DNA of 64,000 nucleotides from positions 6,079,001 to 6,143,000 of the forward strand of contig NC_083507.1 in NCBI RefSeq assembly GCF_032362555.1, in the 5' to 3' direction. The notes under the pieces were generated by a model. The model searched no databases. It saw only the letters and a program-made list of their open reading frames with translations, and was not told the origin of the DNA. The DNA is from Amyelois transitella (Eukaryota > Arthropoda > Insecta > Lepidoptera > Pyralidae). Positions 22,201 through 34,900 of the stretch are shown here, piece by piece. Both the position numbers and the translations under genes were made by a program. Positions within the stretch are counted from its first letter, which is position 1; every line of letters begins with the position of its first letter.

Positions 22201-25200
22201 GATCGTAGCAACAAAGCAAACGTTGCTAAATCTTTATTGTCTCTTGTAATTTTTGGCATTAGTAAATAAGAGCATATCAAGTAATTCAATTATTCATTAC
22301 AACTACTTAGATTACCTTGAGCGGAATTCGTTTGTAGTGACATGAACTTTCTAGTAAAACTTCACCGTATGTTTTATAAATTGTATTTAGTCGTATCGAA
22401 TTTGTGTGTCGGCCATTTTACGACAAACTTGACGCAATCGATATTAAACTGCAATAGGTATCTGAATTTCCTGTCCTCCAGGTTCGGGGACGCAGACACC
22501 TCGGAGATGGAGGGCGCCGCTGACACCATGCCCACGGTCAGCGAGTCTATGCCGCTGTTGACTATGACCGCTAATGGCTCGGCACTTTTGTCTCCGACTA
22601 TATTGCAGGGTAAATATATAATTTTGTATCGTATATTTTTAATAAAACTGGAATGCTCTTCCTGAAATGATTAGGAGAGCTCCTAGTCGCTCTGCGTTCA
22701 AACATGCTGTGAATGGGTTCTTTATTCGGCAGATCAATAATGGGTCATCCTAATTTGATATTTTATGTTTGTATATGTATTACTAACGCTGTCAAATAGC
22801 TGTATGTTGCCATTCAGTCTTTTCAAGACTGTTGGCTCTGTCTACCCCGCAAGGGATATAGACGTGACCATATGTATGTATATGTGTTTATAATGTATAT
22901 TATGTATCTTGTATGTATTAATGCATTTTTTTTTTTGTAATAAATGTATTTTTTCAGTATGCATGTGCACTTTATCGCACCACCAACTTAAAGTTTTTTC
23001 TGTTTGGTCAGCTGGTAGACTGGAAGAGAATGCCAAACGGCATTAAGTCCACCTATTGCTTATTATCTCGGTTCTATCATTAAGCCAAATAGCTGAACGT
23101 GGCCATTCAGTCTTTTCAAGACTGTTGGCTCTGTCTACCCCGCAAGGGATATAGACGTGACCATATGTATGTATGTATGTATTGCTTATTTTCCGTGCAT
23201 AAAGTTTCTTCTCCTACCCTTATCACATTATTTGGGGTAGGGTCTCCTCACTAATTTGCGCCAGGTTAATCTGTTCTGGGTCGATGCTTGACCACTAAGT
23301 CGTCTCGTCCTCTTTTAGTTTCCGGTACGTGTACGTGCATAAAGTTTAAATAAATAAATAATTAAGAGTTAAGGTTTCGAATAAATACTAGTCAGAAGCG
23401 TATAATATGTGGTATGTGCGTAGGCGAGGAAGGTGGCGCGGGCGGCGTGTCGTCGTCAGTGGCGGCGGAGGAGGGCGGCGCGGGCGACGCGGACGGCGCC
23501 GTGAGCAGCTCGGGCGGGAACGGCGCGCCGCCGCTGCCGCCCGCCGACGCCGCGCACGCGCTCGCCACGCTGGCCAGCGCTGCGCTGCACCACCACCAGG
23601 ACCAGGTAACCTTCCTTTGTACGACTCGATTCGTGGGACAGGTGAACTCCTTACGCGTTAAGACCGTACGTATTACCCCCTTTTATAAGTTTCACCGATG
23701 TAAAATGCAAACGTCTAATTTTGGTATGGTGCGAGAATATTTAAGCATGTCAGCCTATTAGACCGCTTCATTTGAATCCACGAACTGAATTGTCAGCTAT
23801 TATAAGCGAAATAGCAGGAGACGCTTTGTTTTTGGATTTAAAGTTTAATGTACTTGATATAATTTCTTTTTTTTAATGATTATTCATTCCGTTTGATTTG
23901 GCGGTTGCACACTTCTGCGCCGTCGAATATTGCCAAGGCGACTTATAAACGTGGTAGATCAGTATACGAATCGATTATTGGAAGAAGTAAACTGTCCTCA
24001 AGTTGACACCAGGTCATGACATTTTTAAAATGAGTAAGGTAAAGAGGGCGGCGCGAAAGAAGAAGGGTGCTAACAGTGATGTGCATTCTATACAGATGTA
24101 GTACCTACATTTCTTAAATGTTATAGCACCAGCAGCATCTATTCTATTCTAAGTTTAATTGATATTGTGAAGTTGACGTTGTTGAAGAAAATGCAGCAGT
24201 GCAGTTTGTTACCGCTTCTTCTGCAGTGACGCCTTGGAAGCGGCAGTAAACTTAGTTTTAAGTAATTTATTTGATGTCAACCAATGTTGTTAAACCATAC
24301 GTTTTGACAATTATTAAGAGATATGAAGTATCCTATAGTAATGAATAACAATTTTGAATTTATATTTTTTGGATATTTTGTTACTTCTGTTACTTTACCT
24401 TGAGCAGACATAAATGGGTCTGTCACCAAGGAGGCTTTTGTGGATCTATTTGATGTCTCTACCTTCTTTATCTTTGATTACCCTCAGATAAATATAGAAA
24501 AAAAAATTGGTAATTATAAGCTTATGAAGGAACACATGAATGATTACTTACAAATTACTCATAATTTAGTTTTAATAAATGATCTTCATCAAGGGTTTCA
24601 GTTTTGCTCCTGTCGAATCAAAAATAAATATTCACAGTTTTAATTTAAAGAAAACAACTAACAGTTACAGTATCACAAAAAAAAAACTAAAATAAGTGCC
24701 TGCTTTCTTCCAGAATGAATCAGATGAACCAAAGCAGCAAAGTGATGAAGACGCCTGGTATACTGTTGGTATCGTCAAGGGGACAACATTCACGGTTAGT
24801 TTTTCTAAAGGTTAAAATAAGTAATAGTTTGTGCAGTTTAATGTAGTTACAGTAAAAACATGTGGTTATAATGAGCGCTCCCAATTTTTTTTCCTACTCT
24901 CCCGAGATTATCTATCTCTCCACACACCTTTCGGACTATGAAGAAGTTAAACCATGAATTTATCTATTCTTACGTTAGAGCCAATCCATTAAAAAGCCAA
25001 TCATATTTTTGATATATCTTAAAAATATAAAGCATATTTCTGATTCAGAGAGAGTGACAGGTTTCTACAGTTATCACCTTAAAAAAATCCCAAGTTGATA
25101 AGCCCATGTATAATTCTGATTTAACTAGATATACCTATATTTTTTTCGTTCTGGCAGGTACAAAACTATATATCGGATCCGAACGTTGATCTATCTACTC

Positions 25201-27410
25201 TTTCATTGGACAACCTCCCAGAGCTGGCGGGACTACCGACCACGCCTTTGGAACACGGCACCGCCTACAAATTCCGGATCGCAGCGATCAACTCTTGTGG
25301 CCGGGGCGAGTTTAGTGAAGTAAGTTTACTCCAAGTAAATCTTGATGACCATTAAACAAAAATAGGAGAAGCAATTAGATTCGAGAGTTGAATTATCTAC
25401 GCTTTCATTGGACAACCTCCCCGAGGTGGCGATATTGCCTATAAACACTCAAGACGATTGTATTTTTTAAGACTTTTTGATGTTGTATAGTGCTTGAAGC
25501 AGACTAAAACAAAATAAAACCTTTTGATCATTATGATGTAAGGCAACCAGTTACACTTACGTGTTGTCTGAAGCTATGTTAGCAATCAGGACAATGCTAC
25601 TATGAGATAGACAGAGACCACAAAGAAATATATTCAGGTCAGAATCAATATTTTTTTTATTTGCACGTTCTCGATTGTAGATGAACTTCGTAAATTCACT
25701 TTATTTAACTCTCAATAGTTTTCGAATTGAGAGCATTTGAAAGAAACATTTTTCTCTTATAGGAATCAGCATTCAAGACATGTCTCCCGGGCTTCCCCGG
25801 TGCGCCGTCCGCCATCAAGATCTCCAAGTCGTTGGAGGGCGCCCACTTGTCGTGGGAGCCGCCGCAAGTCGCCGCCGAGGGAATATTCGAGTACTCTGTC
25901 TACCTCGCCGTCCGCTCCAATACACAACCAAAGGTTTTGACAGATATTTTAATACAATATGCTGTAGTTTAAAATGCTTTGCTGTATAGACATAATTATC
26001 TAGTGTAATTTTTATCATGGTCTTATATATTTTTATTTTTATTATGGGTTAGGTTCCCCTTCAAACGTTGCGGTGGTCATTGACTTGCCCAATCTAGGAT
26101 CCGGGTTAAAAAGCGCACTTCATCTTTCTGGAGAGGAGCTCCAGAGAGCTGAGGAAGAATGTAACTGGAATTGACTACAGAAGGATTAAGTTAAACCTTG
26201 ATGGTTTTGATTTAGATTTTATCTACAAGAAATAAATCTAGTGCACTCTGTAAAAAGCCTATGCATTTGCTGAAAGTCTAGTGTATCATGTCTATATCCA
26301 TTAAATCCATTAAAACCTTTTAATTTTCTTATTTTAAATCTCCACTCTCCCTGTTACATGACATAAAGAGTCTTTAACAGTGTTTTCCCTTTTACAGGAG
26401 GTGGCTAAATCGCAACTGGCATTCGTCCGAGTATACTGTGGCAAGGCGAACACGTGCGTGGTGCCGCAGTCGTCGCTGAGCGCGGCGCACGTGGACTCCA
26501 GCACGAAGCCCGCCATCATCTTCCGCATCGCCGCCCGCAACGAGAAGGGCTACGGGCCCGCCACGCAAGTCAGGTGGTTGCAAGGTACATGTCCACGATA
26601 TAACTTGTATTATGTAAAGTGCCTGGGTGACCGAGCGATGTCAGAGAAACCATAATAAATATTAAAAACAAAAAATAAAACTATTCATTGTTGGGGATCG
26701 AACCTGGGTACGTGAAAACTGATCGATCAAATTTTTTGTGAACTGTTAACTAAAATTTGGAATTTGAAACAGTTCATAAAAAATCAGTGAATTTTGGCAG
26801 ACATGAGACTCAGCTAAATCGATTTTTTATGTCTGTTTGCATCTGTATTTAAAATTTCAACGAAATCGTTAGAGTCGTTTTCAAGAACGCGAGTACAATT
26901 ATACATACAACTATTGCTAATTTAATAGTATAGAATAGGATTAAACTGTATTAGCTGGCGTTCGTCTCGAGCATGCTGCGCAACACGTACGTTGTACGGC
27001 TTTCATGATATGCATAGTAATGATGGATTAAAACAAATATATTTATTTTAAAAACAGTGATTCAATATGGGTTAGATTTCCTGCAATGGTGCAGAAGTCA
27101 GAAGGGAGTCGCTTCGTAAAAAAAACCTAACTACCCAATCTGAGATGATGGTTAAAGGTGCAATCTGATCTCCTCTCCAAAGAAGCCAGTGTAAAGAAGA
27201 GGAATACGTTCATTTTAGTAAACAGGCATCAGTCTTCGGCAATTTTGTAAAGTATTCTAGCGTTTAGCATGGGAAACTTATTTTTGTAGAATCCATTTTT
27301 AAAGCATTTTTGTGTTTCTTTCAGATATAAAGACTGGAGTGAAAAGAGCAGGAGATACCCGATTACCTGGCGCGTCTCCTTCCAAGCAGCCTAAACAAGT
27401 ATTGCATTAA
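19203..27410 (+). CDS. Hcf: Host cell factor C-terminal-type protein
   Basis: Thirteen exons join in phase to exactly 592 codons plus stop: 19203-19356, 19540-19641, 20350-20444, 20742-20928, 21175-21283, 21845-21979, 22482-22609, 23424-23605, 24714-24794, 25158-25319, 25763-25933, 26398-26584, 27325-27410. The start ATG has an AAAGATGG context with stops upstream. Exons 1-8 are acidic and Ser/Gly-rich without clear domains and end [11 protein letters not shown]. Exons 9-13 are the tandem Fn3 module of HCF-1. HCF is a nuclear adaptor linking transcription factors to chromatin-modifying complexes. Normally it has an N-terminal Kelch propeller and is cut so the C-terminal half stays bound. No Kelch repeats lie in the window, so the gene is either split or has distant upstream exons. 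The donor at 21980 is weak. Confidence 0.85.
22651..22755 (+). mobile_element. LINE ORF2 C-terminal relic
   Basis: The frame [20 protein letters not shown], followed by a stop, matches the usual end of Jockey/CR1-type LINE polyproteins (W-N-x-LP-x-x-IR-x-APS-x-x-FK). It lies in an intron of the HCF-like gene just after exon 7. Confidence 0.6.
22800..22885 (+). mobile_element. RTE-tailed short retroelement, 3' fragment
   Basis: Contains CCATTCAGTCTTTTCAAGAC, then GTTGGCTCTGTCTACCCCGC, and a TATGTATG end, as in the element at 7869-8145. Only the last roughly 85 bp are present. Confidence 0.8.
23066..23181 (+). mobile_element. RTE-tailed short retroelement, 3' fragment
   Basis: A second 3' fragment 180 bp downstream of the one at 22800, in the same orientation. 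It begins at GGTTCTATCATTAAGCC and ends in a longer TATG run. The shared last 75 bp or so look identical between the two by eye. Confidence 0.8.
24160..24295 (+). repeat. Dispersed repeat, copy A
   Basis: About 135 bp containing GTGAAGTTGACGTTGTTG, GTTTGTTACCGCTTCTTC, and GCGGCAGTAAACTTAGTTTT. The reverse complement of nearly the same sequence lies at 38145-38282. It is in an intron of the HCF-like gene, non-coding, with no clear ends. Confidence 0.8.
24714..26584 (+). CDS. Hcf: HCF Fn3 module (exons 9-12)
   Basis: These four exons encode the two fibronectin type III domains near the end of HCF-1. Recognisable blocks in order are [83 protein letters not shown], and [17 protein letters not shown] through VRWLQ. 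In HCF-1 this module binds back to the N-terminal subunit and carries the nuclear localisation tail. Here the last exon supplies a short basic tail ([17 protein letters not shown]). Confidence 0.92.
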
Positions 27411-28241
27411 GTGTTCAAATCCTCTGACAATTTGACGATTTTAATTATGTACAGACTACAGATGACTAATTGTATGTTCGCCTATACGGTTAGTAAATGT
27501 TTATTTCAATTATTGTCATTAAATGAAATCCAGTGTTCTAGTAGTAAATCGCCTTCTCATTTAGATTGTATGAAATATGTTCGGTAATAAAATATATATT
27601 TGTATATCGTCTTAATGTTACGGACATATTGCGGAACGACTGAGGTATCGAGTGTAGTACACTAGGTTAAGGAGCGTGTGATGGATGCATTGCATATGTT
27701 GTTTAAAATAATATCTGACCTGAATAAAATATACATTTTTACATATTTTCTTTGATTTATAGTAAGAAGTTTACAAAAAATTCGTGTTTTGTAAATAAGG
27801 AAAATTTTAAAAGAAAATACTTAACTGCATTTGGCTTTTAATACTTAATTACATATTATTGAGTACACTATACATTTGTTTCATTGCTATAAAATGCTAT
27901 CTATTCAAAACTCCGGTAGGCATTCCAAAAGAAAATAAATATACAAATTATTATCTTATAATGTTTCGTTTTATAGAAAATGTCCTATAAGTATTCAAGA
28001 TATTTCGCGTTTTATTATGATATTAAAGCAGTATCACTAAATTTATTAATTATTTGGACAATTTTTAATCTTTGTTTTGTTGATATAAGTTCTTCCAATA
28101 TTAAGAAGACCCCCTCGGTTACTGAAAATAAAAACATTGTTTCAGAAATCACATTAAAATATTGTTTAGTGAATATTAAAATTTTGTTTAGTGAATTATT
28201 CTGGGTACCATACTCAGTAAGTAAGTAATAATAATGCTCAC
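27411..28241. other. HCF 3' UTR and convergent HCF/Rim spacer
   Basis: AATAAA signals for the plus-strand gene lie near 27586 and 27723. The remainder is very AT-rich. The last mapped Rim exon ends at 28242 and a final Rim coding exon is still expected, but I could not find it here. Confidence 0.5.
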
Positions 28242-28928
28242 CAAAGAAGTAGTGCCGAAAAGCTTGTACCATCCGATGACAATGTTGGAAAGATTGAGGT
28301 CATCAAGCATAATCTGGGCGACTCCCATGAACACTTTCTTGCCTTCAATACGCCCATAATCGCCCCATACTGTGACCTGTTACAAAGAACGTACTAATTA
28401 GATCAGATTCTATAATGTCATACATCATACATCAAACGCCTTAAAGCTGTTATTTTTATAGCACTTTACTACGCCCAATTTTCATTGGCATATGTTTGTG
28501 TAGGACGAACACGCTCCCATACATTGCGAAACGATCCTTTTTGGGCACGTCTTAATCATTATAATTGGATATTAAAATTGTAAGGCCGCGTTGCAGTTGC
28601 AGCGCTTCCAATCTGAATGGAGATATTATGTAATGCTTTCGATGTTAACTTTTGACGTCATTCGATTCGTTGAAGAGATGTAAGTCTATTATGTAAATAT
28701 AAAGTATAATGTACCAAGTACTAAACGCACCTGTAAGACGCAACCTTTGTAGTTCTCTCTGAAAGTGAGTGTTTGCTGGTAAAGCGGGTCCAGCGTGCGG
28801 CGCGCGGTGCTCGTTTTAGCTTTGGCGACACACCGCTTGCCGTTCACCAGGTACACTTTTACATAAGGCGCGGGCAGTGTTCGGCTGCCTTGTCTGGCTT
28901 GGAGACCTCTAGCACGGATTACCTCCAC
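28242..28928 (-). CDS. Rim: Rim C2B domain exons 21-22
   Basis: Exon 28928-28731 encodes VEVIRARGL, PAPYVKVYLVNGK and RTLDPLYQQTLTF. Exon 28376-28242 encodes VTVWGDYGR, FMGVAQIMLDDLNL and VIGWYKLFGTTSL. The preceding exon 29361-29199 supplies the first strand (LGDVQLSMCYQKGFLE). RIM C2B binds liprin-alpha and phosphoinositides and lacks the full calcium-binding acidic set. Past the donor at 28241 the frame would stop soon if unspliced, so either a further exon exists or an unspliced short tail is used. Confidence 0.92.
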
Positions 28929-31900
28929 CTGAAAATTTATTTAGGACTAAAGTAATAACGGAAAGAAAAGGAGCCTTACACCTGTAGGTCTAGTCAATCT
29001 TAAGGCTGTTTTTAGTGTATTTGTTACAAACAAACAAACATACATATCTTTTTTTATAGTCTGACCACCAAAATTAAGTTAGTCCCAAGCACTTTTATAA
29101 TGTTTTTAATAAAATGGTGGGTTAAAAAAGTCACAAAAACGCGCAAATCAACTTTCTCTAAGTAAATTCCTGTTCATACAAATACCATAAGGAATTACCT
29201 CAAGGAATCCTTTCTGGTAACACATGGACAGTTGCACGTCGCCCAAAGTGGGGGCTCCCAACAACTGTCGTCCGACCAGTTGACCAGGGCCCAGACCGTC
29301 GATGAAGTCTGACAGACCTCCGCCGTCCGACGAACCAGATCCGCGCATACCAGGGGACCACCTACGAATGCCACCATTCGATAACATCCCATAAATTCAC
29401 TTTCCTTTTGACAGTACCAGAGTTTTTTTTTTCTTTTTTGTCACTAGTAGTTTATTTTCCAGTTATAAACTTGAATAATGAAACTTAAATATCACAAATA
29501 CACAAACACAATTTATTGCTATGCATTGGTTTAGTACACGAAAATTATTGACAACAACAGCTACTACATTATGTGAAGTATGCCTTAACATTTATGCTGC
29601 TGCTAAACATTGTTACTTCCTGACATACGAACACAGTCCAATGCATAACGACTAATAGCAAAATATGAAGGATATCGGCGGCTTCTATGATATCTATGGG
29701 AAATTACATAACATGAAAAAAAAGTAATAATTTTCAACAATAACCAATTTTCATAACTACCATAGGATTTATTAGAATTAGGTACAATAAAAATTACAAC
29801 AAGAACAACATTGATACAATAGTGAAGAAGAGGGCGGTAGTCTTTCGGATGCATCGAGTGATGAAATTATATATAAGTACTTGGAAAGTAGGTACTAAAT
29901 ATGTAATATATAAAAACTGGTCAATAATCTAGTAGAACTTCATGGGTGCTACTTCTAGAGAGCGGCTTGTATCTAATAAGATTTTACAGGTTATAACTTA
30001 ATATAGTACCTACTAATACACTAAATAGAAGTTATATTACTGAGAAGTTACTTACTGAGAAATCTAAAGTTTAATATTATTAACATAAGAAAAGTAAGTA
30101 GATTTTTCCTATAATTCTTTCGTTTAGTTTAAATCAATTAATTTTTCACTGTACTTAAATTTAAGTTTATAAAAATACCTGACTTTGTTTAATAAATTTT
30201 TGCGTGTTCAAATTAAAAAGATGAGTGATTTTTATAATCTACATGCATGGGTGTTGAGGTTGGTGTGTGTGTGTGTACATACATCGAACGTTCCAAAAAT
30301 TTTATTGACGACTTATTAAAAAGTGCATAATTTATAGCATTCAGGCAACATTAAAAATCGTGCAGTTGTAAAATTAAGGAGCGCGTCCTGATCTTCGATT
30401 TCAGCATTCCCGATCAACGTCTGCACATTGATTGAAAATCAGGAGTGTCGAAACGAGAGCTTTTCGACAAGAAATGAAGTCGAGAAGTCAAATAGAGTGC
30501 GTTGCCTATGCGAGAGAAGACCGTGCGTGCTGAACAGAAAAGAGGATGAAGTTAATAACACCAATTAACCGGCATCATGCGTTTACAAGACGAGAGGCAC
30601 ACAGAGTGGGAGGGGGGGGGGGGGGGGGGCAGAGTAGAAGACGCAGGAACATCAATGCACACTCGAAATTGGGCACTCTGCAGACTGCGGCTAGGGCGCA
30701 GAAGGGAGCGGCGGAGCGAGCGGCGACCACTTACGAGGATCCTTCAGAGCTAGATATGGAGACGAGGCTGGTGGTGCACACCTCGTGCGAGCGCTGGAAC
30801 GTGGTAGTCGCGGGCCCGGAGCGCTTGCGGCGTGTCGTCTCGCCTTCCACGCGCCGCACTAACCCAACATTCAGTACCCGTTATGTTAGCACATCACACG
30901 AACGGACGTTTTCCGTTACACTTTTCCATTGCAATTAGAGGATTATTTAATGTGTTATGAAATAAACTAAACGTTTTATATTATAAAACATATTTTAAAT
31001 AGCCAATTCAGTGTTTAAAAATTTTCCTACCTAGTTATATAAATTACGTTTTTAAATATAAAAAAATATACAAAATTTTTATAAAAATGATGTAGTAGTA
31101 TGTGTAAATTTATCAAAGCACGGTGTATCTGTACGAAATATATTTTACCGAAATAAGTAATTTTGAAGGCACGAAATGAACCTATTCGCTCGCTCAGAAG
31201 CTAATAAAACATTTACCAGTTAAAGCTCTATTGCTAACTTCACAGAAGCAAAACATTGCACATTCAACTACCATTGTTGTGGATTGTTTTAGCATGCTGT
31301 GTCATTTATAATTTGAGCCCTAGGCATTGTTTTGATAACATATTTGAGAGATATGGTAGTTGGTGTGGAGGGCGCGAGATCTACCGCCGCCCGGACACTA
31401 TTGCCTCAATGTCGTGGCAGCGCGCCACGAACCTGTCATCGTCGTTTTCGCTGGAGGCCGAAGAAGCCCGCGAGACTCCTGCGACGGCGCCCCGCATTTC
31501 TCCGGGCACCACCTCCTCGCTGCGTTGAACCGTAAACGAATTTTTTCCACGTTTACCGAAACCTAACCTCCTTTTCCGTCCTGCCGATCATTTTATTAAT
31601 ACATACTTAAACAATTACTACTACATCGTATGCCAGCCTTTACGCTTATTATACTTTTATAATATAATATATTTTTAATTTAATAGCCTAAAGGCTCGCA
31701 CTTAGTGCGCCAGTATGTGTGTGTGTCTGTGTAAGTGAAATGTGATAAAGTTCACCTGTAGCTGATAATTGTGAGGTCGAATTACTCTTCTTGCCCATAC
31801 CGGGGCCGAAGTAATCCCGGGGCTCAGCTTTCAACAACACGTCGTCACTGGTTGGCTCCAGTTCACCGGCTCCTCCGAGTGCGGTGTCGCTGAGGCTGCC

Positions 31901-34900
31901 ATCTTCAGAATATTAAAAAGTTTAATATGGTACACAATACACATCAAAAAAATTTCGCATGAGACTAAAATATTACCTGCTTTCTCATCAGGTGGTACAT
32001 CAGCATTGCTGAGACTCCTTGTGAACTGCCCTCGCCGCGACTCGCGCCTCTCCAGTGGTTGCGACTGGTTGTTACCGCGCCCATTCTCTCGCCCGTTATA
32101 GTCATTACTGCGTTTTGATGTCCGACGAGTAGATTTGTTATTTTGTTTTTTGCTCGTAGTTTTCATACATTGTTTTTTATTATCAGTATTCCGTCGGGGC
32201 GTGTGGCCAATTTGATCAGCAACAGACATCGGTCGGACGGGCGAGCGTAGCTCCGTCGGGTCGTCGTGAGGGTTGTGATGAGTGCCGACGAGTGGTGAAT
32301 GTGAGGCGACAGGAGTGAGCGCACGTCGGGGCGAGCCAAGATTTGGGGGAGAAAGAGCAACAAACATAGAGTTAGCCATCATACTAAATTCTCTATCTAA
32401 ATGATTTGATGATACTAAAGAATAAGACCGAGGGCGAGCTTTTTTTATTATAGAAGGTAAGGGCTTTTGTGTTAGATCTAAACTTGGTTGAGGTGAAGAG
32501 GAGTTAGGGGAGCGGTACTCTTGGAAAGAAGGGATTTCGTTAATACTAACTGTGTTACCATGCTTTTTATACAAATCTCTATTTAAGTTATTTTTCAATT
32601 CTAATAAATGAGATGTATTTGTGATTGCATCTAAATCAGACTTTGAGGATATACTCATCTTTTTAAAAATATTTATATACTCATCAGGAGATGTTTCCAA
32701 GTCTGGTGTTCTTTTAGATAATAACCATACATCGGAATGGCGCCTACGTATATTTTTTTCTTTTGATAATCTTATTTTACCATTGTTATTTTCACTAGTA
32801 ACCTCTAAAGGAAAGTCTAGTGATTTTCTACGCAAATTTGCTTTTGGTGTTTTATCACAATCATAACTATTTTTCAAATCAAGTGAAAGATATTTTTTTC
32901 TTTCACTGTTGCCTAATTTAGAAATAGTTTTAACTGCAGAAGACGTGTTGGTGATATTGCTACCATTATTGGAATCGTGATTATCGTTATCACAGGTATT
33001 CTGTCTTTCAATGCTCACGTGTATGGTTGTTTCGGCTATGCTGCCTTCACTGTCGTAACCATGATACAAAGTGTCAAATTCACTAGTTTTTCTCATGTCT
33101 ATTATATCTCCATCACAAGTAGCCAAAATATTTTCATTACTGCCTTTTATATTGTTAAAAAATACATGTGGGATATTAGGAAGGGACCGTACATTTCTAG
33201 TTTGTTTCAAATCGATAATCGGTAATTTCCTTCGTCTTATTTCTTCAGTTACTTTAGGCTGACAGTGGCTGTTATCAATAGTATTGGACCGTTCATGAAA
33301 CCAATGTGTTGCATTACGATTGTTTAGCTTTCTTTTATGAGCCTTTAGCTGTGTTTGTTTGTCATCGTGATATGTATTTAACAGGAGCGTCCCTCTTTGC
33401 TCGCAGCTAGCAGAAGATGACGATATGTTTTGCAAAGTTTTAGGGTTTTGAGGCAAGGCAATTTGAAACACATAATCTCTTTTGTTTTCTGTTATTTTGT
33501 AAGTTTTAATGTGTACAGGGTATTCAGGGCAACTGTAGCTTCGTTGGTAAGCATAGCGATTGAGGCACTCTCTCGTGCTCGAACCGGCGGAGCGACTTCG
33601 GGCTACTAAGCGTCTCAGCCGACGCGTTGGTCGGGCACGATGATTTGTAGTGTGAGATAATGTTGAATTTAACTCTAATCTAGACCGAATTCGCCTTCGA
33701 ATCGCCCGTTCCGCCCCGACCGGTATGGAAACATAGGGCAAAAGACGACGGTGAGATCGATCGTGATGACAATAAAGATAAGTATGCGGGGTAGCGCTAT
33801 CGCAAGAGGAAGATGTACTGTTTGGGGGAAGAATTCGTCTGCGGCTGCAAATCGTACGAATAATGGTTTTGTTTATTGTTATTTATAGAATTTCGTCGAA
33901 TCGCCTATGGACAATAACTTAACTGAACGATGTTAAAATTGGTCAATAAGGTACCTGAGCATGCGGGTAGGTCGAGGTCTCTCAGATTGTGTGCTGAAAG
34001 CGCTAGAAGTGACAGAACCCACGGACTCTAGATCCGAGTCTGCAGCGGCAGCGTCCGGCGATAATCTTCGTCTGGGCGCCCAACCTCCACCACCTCCGCC
34101 TCCGCCCCGAGCTGCCAGCTCGGAGTCAGACAGCCCGGCGTAGTGACGTTCCCAACCTGTTACGATATGGCCTCTTTAACTTTATGACACATGAAAAAGT
34201 ATATCAATACTAGAGGCCGCCCGCGACTTCGTCCGCATGGAAACCCTATCAATCCCGCGGGAACTCTGGGATAAAAAGTAGCCTATGTGTTATTCTGGGT
34301 CTTCAGCTACCTACATACCAAATTTCATGGTAATCGGTTCAGTAGTTTTTGCGTGAAAGAGTAACAAACATCCATACAAACTTTCGCCTTTATAATAGTA
34401 GTAGGATTAAGTCTAATGTAGTGCTGTCTACTTCAACTACGTTCCACTAGTTTTGTGCGCAGTCATGTAATGAAGGAATAGTGGTATCGGGTGAAGTGGC
34501 GTACCTTTTTCTGTGAAGAATTTTTAGAATATTTTAATAATTTTTAGATGATTTTTACATAGACACTTATTTATAAATATTGTTTCTTATGAAAGTTCTA
34601 GGATCTCTAGGATGGTCTCTTTTATTCTCAAAGATAAGCCACAGATTATGCTAGGTGATGGGATCTTTATTTTAATTTTTTTCAAGATCTTCCAAAAAAT
34701 AACATCAAGGAGTACGGCATACGGCAGCGGAATTCTTTTTCATGCCAAGTATGCTAAAATTACAAGATACCAGAATAAAAATTTGGTTGCAAACCAAAAT
34801 TTTATCGAGATGTTTAAGGTACTTAGGTCCAAAAATAATGTGTGGGGGTTAACCGATTGCTTTGGACGAGGTAGGCGTGTATTGACCTTGTGGCGTGCTG

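Noticed and set aside
26690-26740. Possible further SINE head (GGGATCGAACCTGGG)
   Set aside because: Only a B-box-like word is visible, with no convincing A box or shared body, so I did not call it.
31256-31566. Plus-strand frames of 67-90 codons opposite Rim exon 19
   Set aside because: Shadows of the minus-strand exon; no start context or domain.
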